This document shows, one piece after another, positions 25,583 to 34,289 of a stretch of DNA of 64,000 nt (within the stretch, counting starts at the first letter, position 1; every line of letters begins with the position of its first letter). Source of the DNA: Ardenticatenaceae bacterium. Lineage in GTDB: Bacteria > Chloroflexota > Anaerolineae > Promineifilales > Promineifilaceae. The DNA is taken from the NCBI GenBank assembly GCA_020634435.1, contig JACKBS010000016.1:62001-126000 (forward strand), read 5' to 3'. The translations under genes were made by a program, and so were the position numbers. Under the pieces are notes generated by a model that saw nothing but the letters and a program-made list of their open reading frames with translations, did no database searches and was not told the DNA's origin.

Positions 25583-28027
25583 ATGTCGTTACCCAAACCA
25601 TTAACCGCCGAACAGCTTTACCGGCAGTGTGATCCCGATCAATTTCATTTCACCACCACGGCCGAATTAGAAGACATCAGCCACATCATTGGCCAGACAC
25701 GAGCCGTAGAGTCTATTCGCTTTGGCATGGGGATTCAGCATCACGGGTTTAACCTGTATGCTTTGGGACCAAATGGCGTGGGTAAACATACGGCCGTAAA
25801 CCAATACCTCGCCCAACGTGCCCCCACCGAAGCCACACCCGACGACTGGTGCTATGTGAACAACTTCCAGCAGCTGCATCGGCCGCGCGCCCTGCATCTG
25901 CCTGCCGGGCAGGGCCACCAGTTCCAGCAAGAAATGGAGCGACTGGTCGAAGACCTGCTTACCGTTATCCCGGCCGCCCTGAACCGCGAAGAAAACATCG
26001 CCAAGAACAAAGCCATCCTCAAGGAGCTGAAAGATCAGGAATCCCGTTCGTTTAAGGAGCTGGAAAGCCAGGCCGAGGCCCACAACGTGAAAATCATCAG
26101 CACACCGTCTGGCTTTGGTTTTGCGCCGCTGCAAAAAGGAGATGTCATTACCCCAGAAGATTTCGCCAAGCTTTCTGAAGAAGAGCAGGCAGAAATTGAA
26201 GGGCGCATCAATGAGCTGCAAGCGGCCCTGCAAGCCATCATGCAGCAGCTACCCCAGTGGCACCGGGATGCGCAAAACAAGATTAAGAAGCTGCAAGAGG
26301 AAACGGCCGTTGCCACCATTCATCCCCTCTTTGCGGAACTGGCCCAAAAATATACCGACCTGCCCGACGTGCTGGCCCACCTGGAGGCCGTGCAAGACGA
26401 CATCGTGACTAACATCAACGGATTTTTGGAGCCAGATCAGGAAACACCACCCGCCCTGGCGGGCATTGCTTCCTCAGGTTCACCGAAGCGCGGCGTTGTC
26501 ACCCGCTACCAGGTGAACTTGATTGTGGACAACAGCCAGACCAACGGCGCACCCATCATCTTTGAAGACCAGCCCAGCTTCCAAAATCTGGTGGGGCGCG
26601 TGGAGCATATCTCCCAAATGGGCACGCTGCTCACCGACTTTACCCTCATCAAGGCCGGGGCACTGCACCGGGCCAACGGCGGCTATCTCATTTTGGACGC
26701 CCGCAAAGTGCTGACGCAGGCCTATGCCTGGGAAGGACTCAAACGCGCCCTGCGCGGCAAGCAAATCCACATCGAATCGTTGGGGCAGCTGTTTAGCTAC
26801 ATCAGCACCGTCTCGCTGGAACCGGAGCCAATTCCTCTGAGCACAAAGGTAATTTTGACTGGGGATCGGGAGCTGTATTACCTGCTCTGCACCTACGATC
26901 CTGACTTCCGCGAACTGTTTAAGGTGGCGGCCGATTTTGACAACGAGATGGCCCGCGACCAGTCCAACAGCCAGGCCTACGCCAGCCTGATTGCCAACCT
27001 GGCGCGCAAGGAAAAACTGCGCCACTTCGACCGCGCCGCCGTAGCCCGTGTGATTGAGCACAGCTCGCGGCTGGCGGGCGATGCCACCAAGCTGACCACC
27101 CACATGCAAAGCATCAGCGACCTGCTGCGCGAAGCTGACTACTGGGCGGGCGAAGCCAGCCACGACTTTGTTACCGCGCCAGACGTGCAAAAGGCGCTGG
27201 ACGCCCAGGTTTACCGCTCTAGCCGCATTCGCGAACAGGTGCAGGAAACCATTTTGCGTGACACCATTTTGATCGATACGGCCGGAACGGCCGTTGGCCA
27301 GATCAACGGCCTCTCGGTGATCATGCTAGACAACTACGCCTTTGGCCGCCCCAGTCGCATCACGGCGCGGGTCCGCCTGGGCAAAGGCGATGTGGTCGAT
27401 ATCGAGCGGCAGGTGGAGCTGGGCGGCCCGATTCATTCCAAAGGCGTATTGATTTTGGTAGGCTTTTTGGGGGCACGGTATGCGGCGGAACGGCCGTTAT
27501 CTCTCGCCGCCACCCTCGTTTTTGAGCAATCCTACAACGGTGTGGAGGGGGACAGCGCCTCATCGGCCGAGCTTTACGCGCTGCTTTCGGCGTTGGCCAA
27601 CGTGCCGCTGAAACAGTCGCTGGCCGTGACCGGTTCGGTCAACCAGCGTGGTCAAATTCAGGCTATTGGTGGGGTTAACGAAAAAATTGAAGGCTTTTTT
27701 GATGTGTGCCAGGCGCGTGGCCTGACGGGCGAACAAGGGGTGCTGATTCCGGCCGCCAACGTGACCCATCTGATGCTGCGCCCGGACGTGGTAGCTGCTG
27801 CGGCAGTAGGAAAATTCAACATTTACCCGGTGACCACGGTGGATGAAGGGTTGGCGCTGCTGACTGGCCTACTGGCGGGTGAGTTGGATGCTACCGGAAC
27901 TTACCCAATTGAGAGTGTCAACGGCCGTATCGTGCAGCGCCTCAACAGACTGGCGGAACAAGCGCAGCAGTTTGCCGCGCCACCCGTCAGCAACGGGCAG
28001 GCCAAGCCGCAGCCAGAACCTGCCTAG
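25583..28027 (+). CDS. LonB-like ATP-dependent protease (AAA_32 / Lon-C)
   Basis: 814 residues, full length for the Lon-like family whose AAA core is split by a long coiled insertion. N-terminus with IIGQTRAVESIRFG; Walker A ALGPNGVGKHT; a helical insertion rich in Glu/Lys at about 130-280; Walker B-like GGYLILDARKVL. The C-terminal Lon protease domain holds the Ser-Lys dyad Ser658 (EGDSASSAE) and Lys701 (GGVNEKIEG), the same 43-residue spacing as in classical Lon. It degrades damaged or regulatory proteins. No membrane segment, unlike archaeal LonB. Start ATG follows AAGGAAGG. Confidence 0.92.
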   Translation: MSLPKPLTAEQLYRQCDPDQFHFTTTAELEDISHIIGQTRAVESIRFGMGIQHHGFNLYALGPNGVGKHTAVNQYLAQRAPTEATPDDWCYVNNFQQLHRPRALHLPAGQGHQFQQEMERLVEDLLTVIPAALNREENIAKNKAILKELKDQESRSFKELESQAEAHNVKIISTPSGFGFAPLQKGDVITPEDFAKLSEEEQAEIEGRINELQAALQAIMQQLPQWHRDAQNKIKKLQEETAVATIHPLFAELAQKYTDLPDVLAHLEAVQDDIVTNINGFLEPDQETPPALAGIASSGSPKRGVVTRYQVNLIVDNSQTNGAPIIFEDQPSFQNLVGRVEHISQMGTLLTDFTLIKAGALHRANGGYLILDARKVLTQAYAWEGLKRALRGKQIHIESLGQLFSYISTVSLEPEPIPLSTKVILTGDRELYYLLCTYDPDFRELFKVAADFDNEMARDQSNSQAYASLIANLARKEKLRHFDRAAVARVIEHSSRLAGDATKLTTHMQSISDLLREADYWAGEASHDFVTAPDVQKALDAQVYRSSRIREQVQETILRDTILIDTAGTAVGQINGLSVIMLDNYAFGRPSRITARVRLGKGDVVDIERQVELGGPIHSKGVLILVGFLGARYAAERPLSLAATLVFEQSYNGVEGDSASSAELYALLSALANVPLKQSLAVTGSVNQRGQIQAIGGVNEKIEGFFDVCQARGLTGEQGVLIPAANVTHLMLRPDVVAAAAVGKFNIYPVTTVDEGLALLTGLLAGELDATGTYPIESVNGRIVQRLNRLAEQAQQFAAPPVSNGQAKPQPEPA

Positions 28028-28104
28028 TCAATAAATGGTTCTGTAAACTTTGCGCCAGACAATGAACGCTTCACTGCGCGGCAGCAAAGAAAGTTCACCC
28101 CAAC

Positions 28105-28497
28105 TCAGGCGTGTTTAGCCTGGGGATGTGGCCGATCCAAAAAGTAGCCAAACGTGAGCGCCGCCGCGATGGTGTACCCAATCGCCAGCCAAGCCGTGGC
28201 ATCGCCCAGGCCGTTTAGCTTGTTGGCCAGCAGCACCAAAGCTGCGCCGCCATGCCCAATAAAGTTGGCCAGGATGATGATGCGCAGCTTTTCCAGGTTC
28301 TCCACCGAGCGCACCAGCCAGTTTTGCAGGGCCAGACCAAAAACGGCCGCTCCCAACAGCTGGCTCAGGTAAATATTGTCTGGGGCAAAGCCAATGCCAA
28401 ACATGTGGCGCACCCATTCCATGTTAAAAAAGCAGCCCACGGCCACCGCGAGTAAAACCACAGCATCCACAATCAAGGCATGTTTGACCTTCATCAT
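28105..28497 (-). CDS. Four-helix small membrane protein, unknown function
   Basis: About 130 residues with four predicted membrane helices (near 10-28, 42-62, 72-92, 100-120) and the short motif NFIGHGGAALVLL. Starts ATGATG with AGGAGG upstream: the first ATG is only 3 nt from it and the second 6 nt, so the second may be the real one. Convergent with the LonB-like gene. The general layout resembles DUF4345-like small membrane proteins, but I cannot assign it. Confidence 0.65.
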   Translation of the reverse strand: MMKVKHALIVDAVVLLAVAVGCFFNMEWVRHMFGIGFAPDNIYLSQLLGAAVFGLALQNWLVRSVENLEKLRIIILANFIGHGGAALVLLANKLNGLGDATAWLAIGYTIAAALTFGYFLDRPHPQAKHA

Positions 28498-28739
28498 TCG
28501 CCTCCTGCAAGCCAATGCTTGCCTACGAACCCAGTGTGGTTAATACCTTCAGCGTAGCAAAACGGCCGTTCCTCCCACAAGTTCATTTCCTACCAATCCC
28601 ATATGATTTTTATCACCCTTTCCTGGAACGTTTGGCCTGACTGCCCCGTAATGGATTTGTGTCCAACGGCCGTATTTTATAGAATCAACGCGTCGGTCGT
28701 CATGGCACACTTCAGCAACGGCCGTACCAGAGCGAATAA

Positions 28740-28776
28740 AATTCACAGATAATTCTATTGGCGTAATCTGTGAATT
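28740..28776 (+). promoter_or_regulatory. Inverted repeat ahead of the YIP1-ABC operon
   Basis: AATTCACAGAT (28740-28750) and ATCTGTGAATT (28766-28776) are perfect 11-bp inverted arms separated by 15 nt, ending just before the GGGAGGGTAAGG ribosome site of the YIP1 gene. It could be an operator or a leader hairpin; the sequence alone does not decide. Confidence 0.5.
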
Positions 28777-28791
28777 ACAGGGAGGGTAAGG

Positions 28792-29595
28792 ATGACGGAA
28801 TCAACAGCTTCACCATCCGTTTCCAGCGATAGTCCAAACTTTTTTGGCATGGTGTGGGGCGTTTTAGCCAAACCCCGCCAAACCTTTGCTACGCTGCGGG
28901 GCAGCAGCCGCGCCTGGATTTTTATGGCGCTGATTTGCATTATTCTGGCCGTGCTGCCCACCATTGCCAGCGGCCCAATCACGGCCGAACAGACCCGCCA
29001 ACAGCTTGCAGACCAGTTTGAAAACCAGCCCGGTTTTGCCAGCGGCGGAGTCGATGCGGAACAAGCCGCCTCTTTTGCCACATCGCCCATCCTCACCACC
29101 GTAGTGCCTGCCGTGCTAACCGCCTTTGGCCGGATCATTAGCTGGCTGCTCTGGTGCGGGTCGCTGTACCTGCTGGCCTCGATGGTCGGCGGGCGCAGCA
29201 CCTTTGGGCAGATGCTCCAGGTGGTGGTGTGGGCGTGGCTGCCCTACGCGCTGCGCAGCATTTTGCAGACGGTGTACATCACCGCCACCCAGACGCTCAT
29301 TGCCCATCCTGGCCTGTCCGGTTTTGCCGGAGCGCCCACGCCTGATCCCAGCAATGCATTTGCCACTGAGCTCCCTTCAACCGGTACGGCCGTTCTGCAA
29401 GCCTTTCTTGGCCAAATCGACATCTACCTGTTCTGGAATCTGGCGCTGCTGGTGATTGGCATTACGGCCGTTACCAAACTATCGCGGCGCAAATCCATTG
29501 GGCTAGTGCTGATTGTGTGGGCAGTGTTTATGGCGGTACGGTTGGTGGGAACGGCCGTTTCTACCAGCCTGGCCAGCGGATTTTTAGGCGGATGA
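28792..29595 (+). CDS. YIP1-family integral membrane protein
   Basis: 267 residues with about five membrane helices and the YIP1 layout: a soluble N-terminus with MVWGVLAKPRQTFATLR, a first helix at about 43-60, an extracytoplasmic loop, then a four-helix block (GGRSTFGQMLQVVVWAWLPY is typical). Bacterial YIP1 proteins are uncharacterised. It overlaps the ABC ATPase gene by the ATGA junction, so the two are translationally coupled, which suggests it works with or helps assemble the exporter. Confidence 0.82.
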   Translation: MTESTASPSVSSDSPNFFGMVWGVLAKPRQTFATLRGSSRAWIFMALICIILAVLPTIASGPITAEQTRQQLADQFENQPGFASGGVDAEQAASFATSPILTTVVPAVLTAFGRIISWLLWCGSLYLLASMVGGRSTFGQMLQVVVWAWLPYALRSILQTVYITATQTLIAHPGLSGFAGAPTPDPSNAFATELPSTGTAVLQAFLGQIDIYLFWNLALLVIGITAVTKLSRRKSIGLVLIVWAVFMAVRLVGTAVSTSLASGFLGG

Positions 29596-30299
29596 ACCAC
29601 ACCTTTATCCAGGTGCAGCACCTGCACCGCCATTTCCAGATGGGCACCGAAACGGTCCACGCCCTTGATGGTGTCGATGTGGCCATCGAGCAGGGCGAAT
29701 TTATGGGCATCGTCGGCCCCTCTGGCTCGGGCAAATCTACCCTGCTCTACCTGATCGGCGGGTTAGACCAGCCCACCTCTGGCGAAATTTGGGTCGATGG
29801 CACCGACATCGCTGCCCTGGATGAAAACCATTTGGCGCAGTATCGCCAAAAATCGATCGGCTTTATTTTCCAATCGTTTAACCTCATCCCCACCATGACG
29901 GCGCTGCAAAACGTGGAATTCCCCATGCTCTTTGCCCGTGTTGGCACCCACGAACGCGAGGCACGGGCCAAACGGCTGTTGGAGATGGTCGGGCTGGGCG
30001 ACCGCATCCACCACAAACCAACCGAACTTTCTGGCGGGCAGCAGCAGCGCGTATCCATCGCCCGTTCCCTGGTAAACAACCCAGACATCATCCTGGCCGA
30101 CGAGCCGACGGGCAACCTGGATAGCAAATCGGGCGGTGAAGTGATTGGCATTTTGCAGCAGCTCAACCAGACAGAAGGGCGCACCATCATCATGGTGACG
30201 CACGATCAGTCGCTGCTGGCGGCCACAACACGGCACATTCAGATTTTAGACGGCCGTATTCTGGCAGATGTACGAGGACGCTATGAACAAGCAAGCTAA
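29592..30299 (+). CDS. ABC exporter ATPase, MacB/LolD-like
   Basis: 235 residues. Walker A GPSGSGKS at 42-49, family motif NLIPTMTALQNVEFPM, signature LSGGQQQRVSIARSL, Walker B IILADEPTGNLD and H-loop VTHD, all standard for the MacB/LolD/FtsE group that pairs with FtsX-like permeases. Its ATG overlaps the YIP1 stop, and its stop lies inside the start of the next gene. The matching permease is at 32874, after two intervening genes. Confidence 0.92.
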   Translation: MNHTFIQVQHLHRHFQMGTETVHALDGVDVAIEQGEFMGIVGPSGSGKSTLLYLIGGLDQPTSGEIWVDGTDIAALDENHLAQYRQKSIGFIFQSFNLIPTMTALQNVEFPMLFARVGTHEREARAKRLLEMVGLGDRIHHKPTELSGGQQQRVSIARSLVNNPDIILADEPTGNLDSKSGGEVIGILQQLNQTEGRTIIMVTHDQSLLAATTRHIQILDGRILADVRGRYEQAS

Positions 30300-32004
30300 G
30301 ATTTCATTGGGATTGGCCGCATTGGTCTTGGGCCTCACACTGTGGCTGCCCCGGCTAGTGGCGGCGGCACCTTCGGCTGAACCATTGGCGGTGAGAAACG
30401 GCCGTTTCACCCTGCAAATCACCCCCACCATGACCATCACCCCCACGGCTACCGTCACCGTGGCACCCAGCAGCACGCCCATGCCCACCGCCGAACCCAT
30501 CGTCATTACCGCCATTGAGCCGGGGCGAATTTCTACGGAAACAGGTGGCACACTCACCGTGTACGGCGGCGGTTTCACGTCCGGCAGCGTTATTCGCGTT
30601 GTGGGCTATGGCGTGCTGCAAACAACTTATGTCAACAATGAGGTGCTGACAGGCATCGTGCCGCCCGGTTTGCCGCTGGGTCGCTACAACATTCAGGTGG
30701 GCTTGGGGGCGCAGGATGGCCCCAACAAGGTGCTGGAAGGTGCACTAGAAATTTTTGGCCCCACGCCGACACCAGTCCCCACAAACACGCCCATCCCGAC
30801 GGCCACGACGGCCTATGTATTTGGCCAACCGCAGCTGGCCATTCAGTCGGCGCACACCACGCCCACCAGCCTGACGCCCGGCGAACCGTTCGAGCTAACT
30901 CTGGAGCTGGCCAACCTGGGCAACTGGACAGCCATCGACATTGAGCTGGCGCTGCAATCGGCCGATGTCGCCATTCCCGCCGCTGGCAGCAGCGTGCAGA
31001 TTTTGCCGCGCATTGGCGTGGCAGAAGTGGTCACCACCACCCTCTCGCTGGTTTTGCGCGATGGCGTGGCTGCCGGGCCGCAAAATTTGGGCTTCAACAT
31101 CGACTTTTTTGACCTGGACGGCCGTTCCTACAACACGCAACCCACCGTCGGCCTAAACGTCGGCCAGGGAGCGACGGCCACACCCACGCCCGGCCCCACC
31201 GAACCCCGCCTGGTCCTCACCACCTACGAGGTTGATCCGGCCACTTTGCAACCGGGCACCCGCTTTGAACTCAAGCTGCTCATCACCAATGTAGGCGACG
31301 AAACGGCCGAAGATGTACTGCTCACTCTCGGCGGCAGTGCCGGGGCGCAGCTGAAGCCATTTGCCCTGGTGAACTCCGGCAACGTGCGCTTCATCGAGGC
31401 GCTGCCCCCCGGCGAAATGGCGGAGATTGTGGTGACCATGTTGGTGGACGGAACGGCCGTTTCTGGGGTGTACAACCTGCCGCTCGACTTCAGCTACGGC
31501 AACAGCGCCCGCACCGATGCCCAGGTAGTGAACCTGCTGGTGGAAAAAACGCCGCAGCTTCAGGTGAATTTTTATCGCAGCACCGGCCCTGGCTTTGTCG
31601 GCCAACCGCTGGATTTGCCCGTAGAGGTGGTTAACATCAGCCGCAGCCTGATCAACGTGAGCACGCTCACCCTCAGCAGCGCAGACGGCACGGTGGAGAA
31701 CAATTCCATCTACATTGGCCCGCTGGACGGCGGCACCTCCGGCTCGCTGGATGGGCTGATTGTGCCCCAAGCAGGTGGTCCGCTGGAAATTCTCGTCACC
31801 GTCAACTACCTGGATGACTTTAACCAGCCGCAAATCTTTGAGGATACGCTTACCGTCCAGGTGGATGCCCCGGAGGCGACAGACGAAAACGGGGTGGCTG
31901 GTGAAGATGCGGCGGTGGGCGAAACGGCCGTTGCCGACGAAGAAGAATCCTTTGGCCAACTGCTCTTGCGTTTCATCCGGGGCCTGTTGGGATTAGGCAG
32001 TTGA
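30283..32004 (+). CDS. Secreted IPT/TIG and CARDB-repeat protein
   Basis: 573 residues from the ATG at 30283 (GAGG upstream), overlapping the ATPase gene by 17 bp. Signal peptide (LGLAALVLGLTLWLPRLVAAA), a Pro/Thr linker, one IPT/TIG immunoglobulin-like domain (ITAIEPGRISTETGGTLTVY), a second Pro/Thr linker, then about three CARDB adhesion-like beta domains (LTPGEPFELTLELANLGNW and similar). The C-terminus ends in an amphipathic segment (QLLLRFIRGLLGLG). In this operon it takes the place of the periplasmic adaptor of MacAB-type exporters; an adaptor or substrate role is inference. Confidence 0.83.
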   Translation: MNKQAKISLGLAALVLGLTLWLPRLVAAAPSAEPLAVRNGRFTLQITPTMTITPTATVTVAPSSTPMPTAEPIVITAIEPGRISTETGGTLTVYGGGFTSGSVIRVVGYGVLQTTYVNNEVLTGIVPPGLPLGRYNIQVGLGAQDGPNKVLEGALEIFGPTPTPVPTNTPIPTATTAYVFGQPQLAIQSAHTTPTSLTPGEPFELTLELANLGNWTAIDIELALQSADVAIPAAGSSVQILPRIGVAEVVTTTLSLVLRDGVAAGPQNLGFNIDFFDLDGRSYNTQPTVGLNVGQGATATPTPGPTEPRLVLTTYEVDPATLQPGTRFELKLLITNVGDETAEDVLLTLGGSAGAQLKPFALVNSGNVRFIEALPPGEMAEIVVTMLVDGTAVSGVYNLPLDFSYGNSARTDAQVVNLLVEKTPQLQVNFYRSTGPGFVGQPLDLPVEVVNISRSLINVSTLTLSSADGTVENNSIYIGPLDGGTSGSLDGLIVPQAGGPLEILVTVNYLDDFNQPQIFEDTLTVQVDAPEATDENGVAGEDAAVGETAVADEEESFGQLLLRFIRGLLGLGS

Positions 32005-32018
32005 ATTGGAGATTCTAA

Positions 32019-32861
32019 ATGGATGTTTATAAACAGATTGTGGATGTGCTAACCATAATTGTCATATCAGTTGGAGGGGGGGGCATACTTCTTTTAGGTG
32101 TAGCATCACTTATAAGCAAAATATGGAGCGAAGTTATCTCGATCAGGACAAAAGCGAGACATGATCAAAAGTTAGAAGAGCTCCGTGCCGAAATATCCGA
32201 ACGGCAGGATTTTCTGAATGCATCTCTTTCAAGTTTATCAACTGGCTACCAAGAGTCGCATAAAGAAATTATATTAGCATTACAGACCCTTTGGGAAACT
32301 GTCTTAGAGATACGACAATTTGTCTCACCTTTTATTTTTCCATACACAGTTTTAGTAAGGAATGAATATTCTGGAATACCGGTTCATGAAATTGGAAACG
32401 GTTATATTGCTGATGGTATGCCTCGAATTTCAGAAGAACAATTTTTCAAAGCGTTGCCTGTTAAGGATTCTGAAATCGAAAAAAGAAGATTGTTTGTAGG
32501 AGAAAAGCTCTGGCTAATGTTCCAAATCTATAATGCGTTGAGTTCACGCTTAGCTTATAAGGTAGTTAAAGTTCTTAATGAAAAGAATCAAATCCCTGAA
32601 TGGGATAAAGATTTTGAAGGGAGGCCAGATCCATTTTTCAATTCTCTAAGTGTGATTCTTGAGGAAAATGAGATTAAGCAAATAATAGATATCTTTGAAA
32701 TTAATACTCCACAACTTTTATTATCAGCAGTTGAAGAAAAAATTCTTGGCGAAATGAATGAATTGATTTTTGGACGAAAGCTTTTAAAAATTCGCTTTGA
32801 GGAAAGACAAAAAATAAAGACCCTTCTTGAAAAAGAACAACGATCTGCCCAAAGCGAGTAA
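32019..32861 (+). CDS. AT-rich orphan gene, single-helix coiled-coil protein of unknown function
   Basis: 280 residues. One N-terminal membrane helix (about 9-31), a charged coiled-coil (KLEELRAEISERQDFLNAS) and a helical soluble part rich in Ile, Lys and Glu. The gene is visibly AT-rich, uses AGA/ATA/AAT/TTT codons that neighbours avoid, and contains no ACGGCCGT, so it looks recently acquired. It sits between the CARDB gene (14 bp away) and the permease gene (12 bp away) of one exporter operon, neatly replacing normal spacing. No family recognised; a single-pass, inward-facing helical protein of this type could belong to a defence or stress module, but nothing here proves that. Confidence 0.7.
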   Translation: MDVYKQIVDVLTIIVISVGGGGILLLGVASLISKIWSEVISIRTKARHDQKLEELRAEISERQDFLNASLSSLSTGYQESHKEIILALQTLWETVLEIRQFVSPFIFPYTVLVRNEYSGIPVHEIGNGYIADGMPRISEEQFFKALPVKDSEIEKRRLFVGEKLWLMFQIYNALSSRLAYKVVKVLNEKNQIPEWDKDFEGRPDPFFNSLSVILEENEIKQIIDIFEINTPQLLLSAVEEKILGEMNELIFGRKLLKIRFEERQKIKTLLEKEQRSAQSE

Positions 32862-32873
32862 AGTTCGGTTTTC

Positions 32874-34172
32874 ATGCGTTTAATAGAACTGCTACGCCTC
32901 GTCAAAAATAACCTGCTGCGGATGAAATTCCGGGTGATGATGACCTCTGCCGGGGTGTTTATCGGCACGGCTGCGGTCATCCTGCTTATGTCGTTGGGTG
33001 CCGGTTTGCAGCGCTCCGTTCTCTCCGGCTTCAACGACATTGGCGACCTCACGGAGATGACGGTGAACTCGCCTGGTGACATCTTTTTTGGCGGCGGAAC
33101 GGCCGTACAAAGTGATGTCGTGCTCAACGACCAAGCAATTGATGGCTTCAAAGAGATTCCTGGCGTTGTGGCCGCCACACCCCTGCTGCGGCTGCAAGCC
33201 AACGCCGAACTGCGCCTGAATCGGCTCACCGGCTTCACCTCCATTCAGGGCATTGATACGGCCGAATACCGCAAATTTGCTGTAGCGTTGACCAGCGGCA
33301 CAGACTCCCCCGGACAATGGCAAGTGCTGGTAGGCGCACGGGTGGCCGACAACTTTTTCAACGCCACCACGGGCGAACAAGGCGACGAAGAACTGAATTT
33401 ACAAGGGCAAACGCTGCAACTCGTGCTGACCCGCTTCTCCAGCGACACGGGCGAGACAATTGAGCGCACCGTACGCCTGCGCGTCATTGGCGTCATGGCC
33501 GAATCCGGCGGCGACCGCGACTTTTCAATCTATATGCCTATGCGCAATGTCCAGGAGCTGAATACCTGGGCTACCGGGCAGAGACCCAACGTAACACGTG
33601 ATGGCTACAGCCAGGCGCTGGTAAAAGTGGAATCGGCCGATGCGGCAACGGCCGTTGAGCAAGAAATCACCCGCCAGGGCTTTTTTGTTTTCTCCTTCCA
33701 GAGCGTGCTCAACAGCATCAACATCATCTTCCTGATCATTCAGGCGGTGGTCGGCGGCATTGGCGGGCTGGCGCTGGTGGTGGCCGCCTTTGGCATTGCC
33801 AACACAATGATTATGTCAATCTATGAGCGCACCCGCGAAATTGGCCTGATGAAAGCCGTGGGCGCCACTAATCGGGACGTGATGCTCATTTTCCTGGCGG
33901 AAGCAGGCGCGATTGGCCTGATTGGCGGCATCGGCGGCGTCATTTTTGGCCTGGTGCTGGGGCAGATTGGCGGCTTTATTGGCCAACAGTATTTGCTGGC
34001 CCAAATTGCCCAATCCGGCGGCACTGGCGATGTGCAATCGCTGGTCTACACCCCGCTCTGGCTGCCCATCTTCGCCCTCGTTTTTGCCGCCCTCGTTGGC
34101 GTACTCTCCGGCATTTACCCCGCCCTACGCGCTATTCGGCTGGACCCGATTGCGGCACTGCGGTATGAATAA
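32874..34172 (+). CDS. ABC exporter permease, MacB/FtsX-like
   Basis: 432 residues with the MacB layout: membrane helix 1 at about 23-45, a large extracytoplasmic MacB_PCD domain (about 50-275), and three C-terminal helices of the FtsX domain. The coupling motif SIYERTREIGLMKAVGAT and the end LSGIYPALRAIRLDPIAALR are classical. It pairs with the ATPase at 29592. Members export peptides, antibiotics or lipoproteins, or act as mechanotransmitters; the substrate is unknown here. Confidence 0.92.
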   Translation: MRLIELLRLVKNNLLRMKFRVMMTSAGVFIGTAAVILLMSLGAGLQRSVLSGFNDIGDLTEMTVNSPGDIFFGGGTAVQSDVVLNDQAIDGFKEIPGVVAATPLLRLQANAELRLNRLTGFTSIQGIDTAEYRKFAVALTSGTDSPGQWQVLVGARVADNFFNATTGEQGDEELNLQGQTLQLVLTRFSSDTGETIERTVRLRVIGVMAESGGDRDFSIYMPMRNVQELNTWATGQRPNVTRDGYSQALVKVESADAATAVEQEITRQGFFVFSFQSVLNSINIIFLIIQAVVGGIGGLALVVAAFGIANTMIMSIYERTREIGLMKAVGATNRDVMLIFLAEAGAIGLIGGIGGVIFGLVLGQIGGFIGQQYLLAQIAQSGGTGDVQSLVYTPLWLPIFALVFAALVGVLSGIYPALRAIRLDPIAALRYE

Positions 34173-34173
34173 A

Positions 34174-34252
34174 CGGTAATCGGTAATCCGTTATCGGTAA
34201 TCGGTGGGCGCTGACCGATTACCATTCACCGAATACCGATTACCGAAAAACG
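34174..34252. repeat. CGGTAAT-type intergenic repeat, copy 1
   Basis: A run of CGGTAAT/CCGTTAT units (34174-34205) faces ACCGATTACC units (34214-34247), so the RNA can fold into a long imperfect hairpin. It begins right after the permease stop and ends before the pcrA promoter. Related copies lie at 36646-36732 and 43759-43818. Confidence 0.75.
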
Positions 34253-34254
34253 GG

Positions 34255-34283
34255 ATGACGCTGCGCGTCCGCCACGTTACAAT
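34255..34283 (+). promoter_or_regulatory. Promoter of pcrA, probably leaderless
   Basis: ATGACG (34255-34260), a 17-nt spacer and TACAAT (34278-34283). The -10 ends 6 nt before the ATG and there is no ribosome site, so transcription should start at or next to the start codon. Confidence 0.55.
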
Positions 34284-34289
34284 AGCCTC

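Noticed and set aside
26480..27190. 236-codon minus-strand frame
   Set aside because: Antisense to the LonB-like protease; no support beyond being open.
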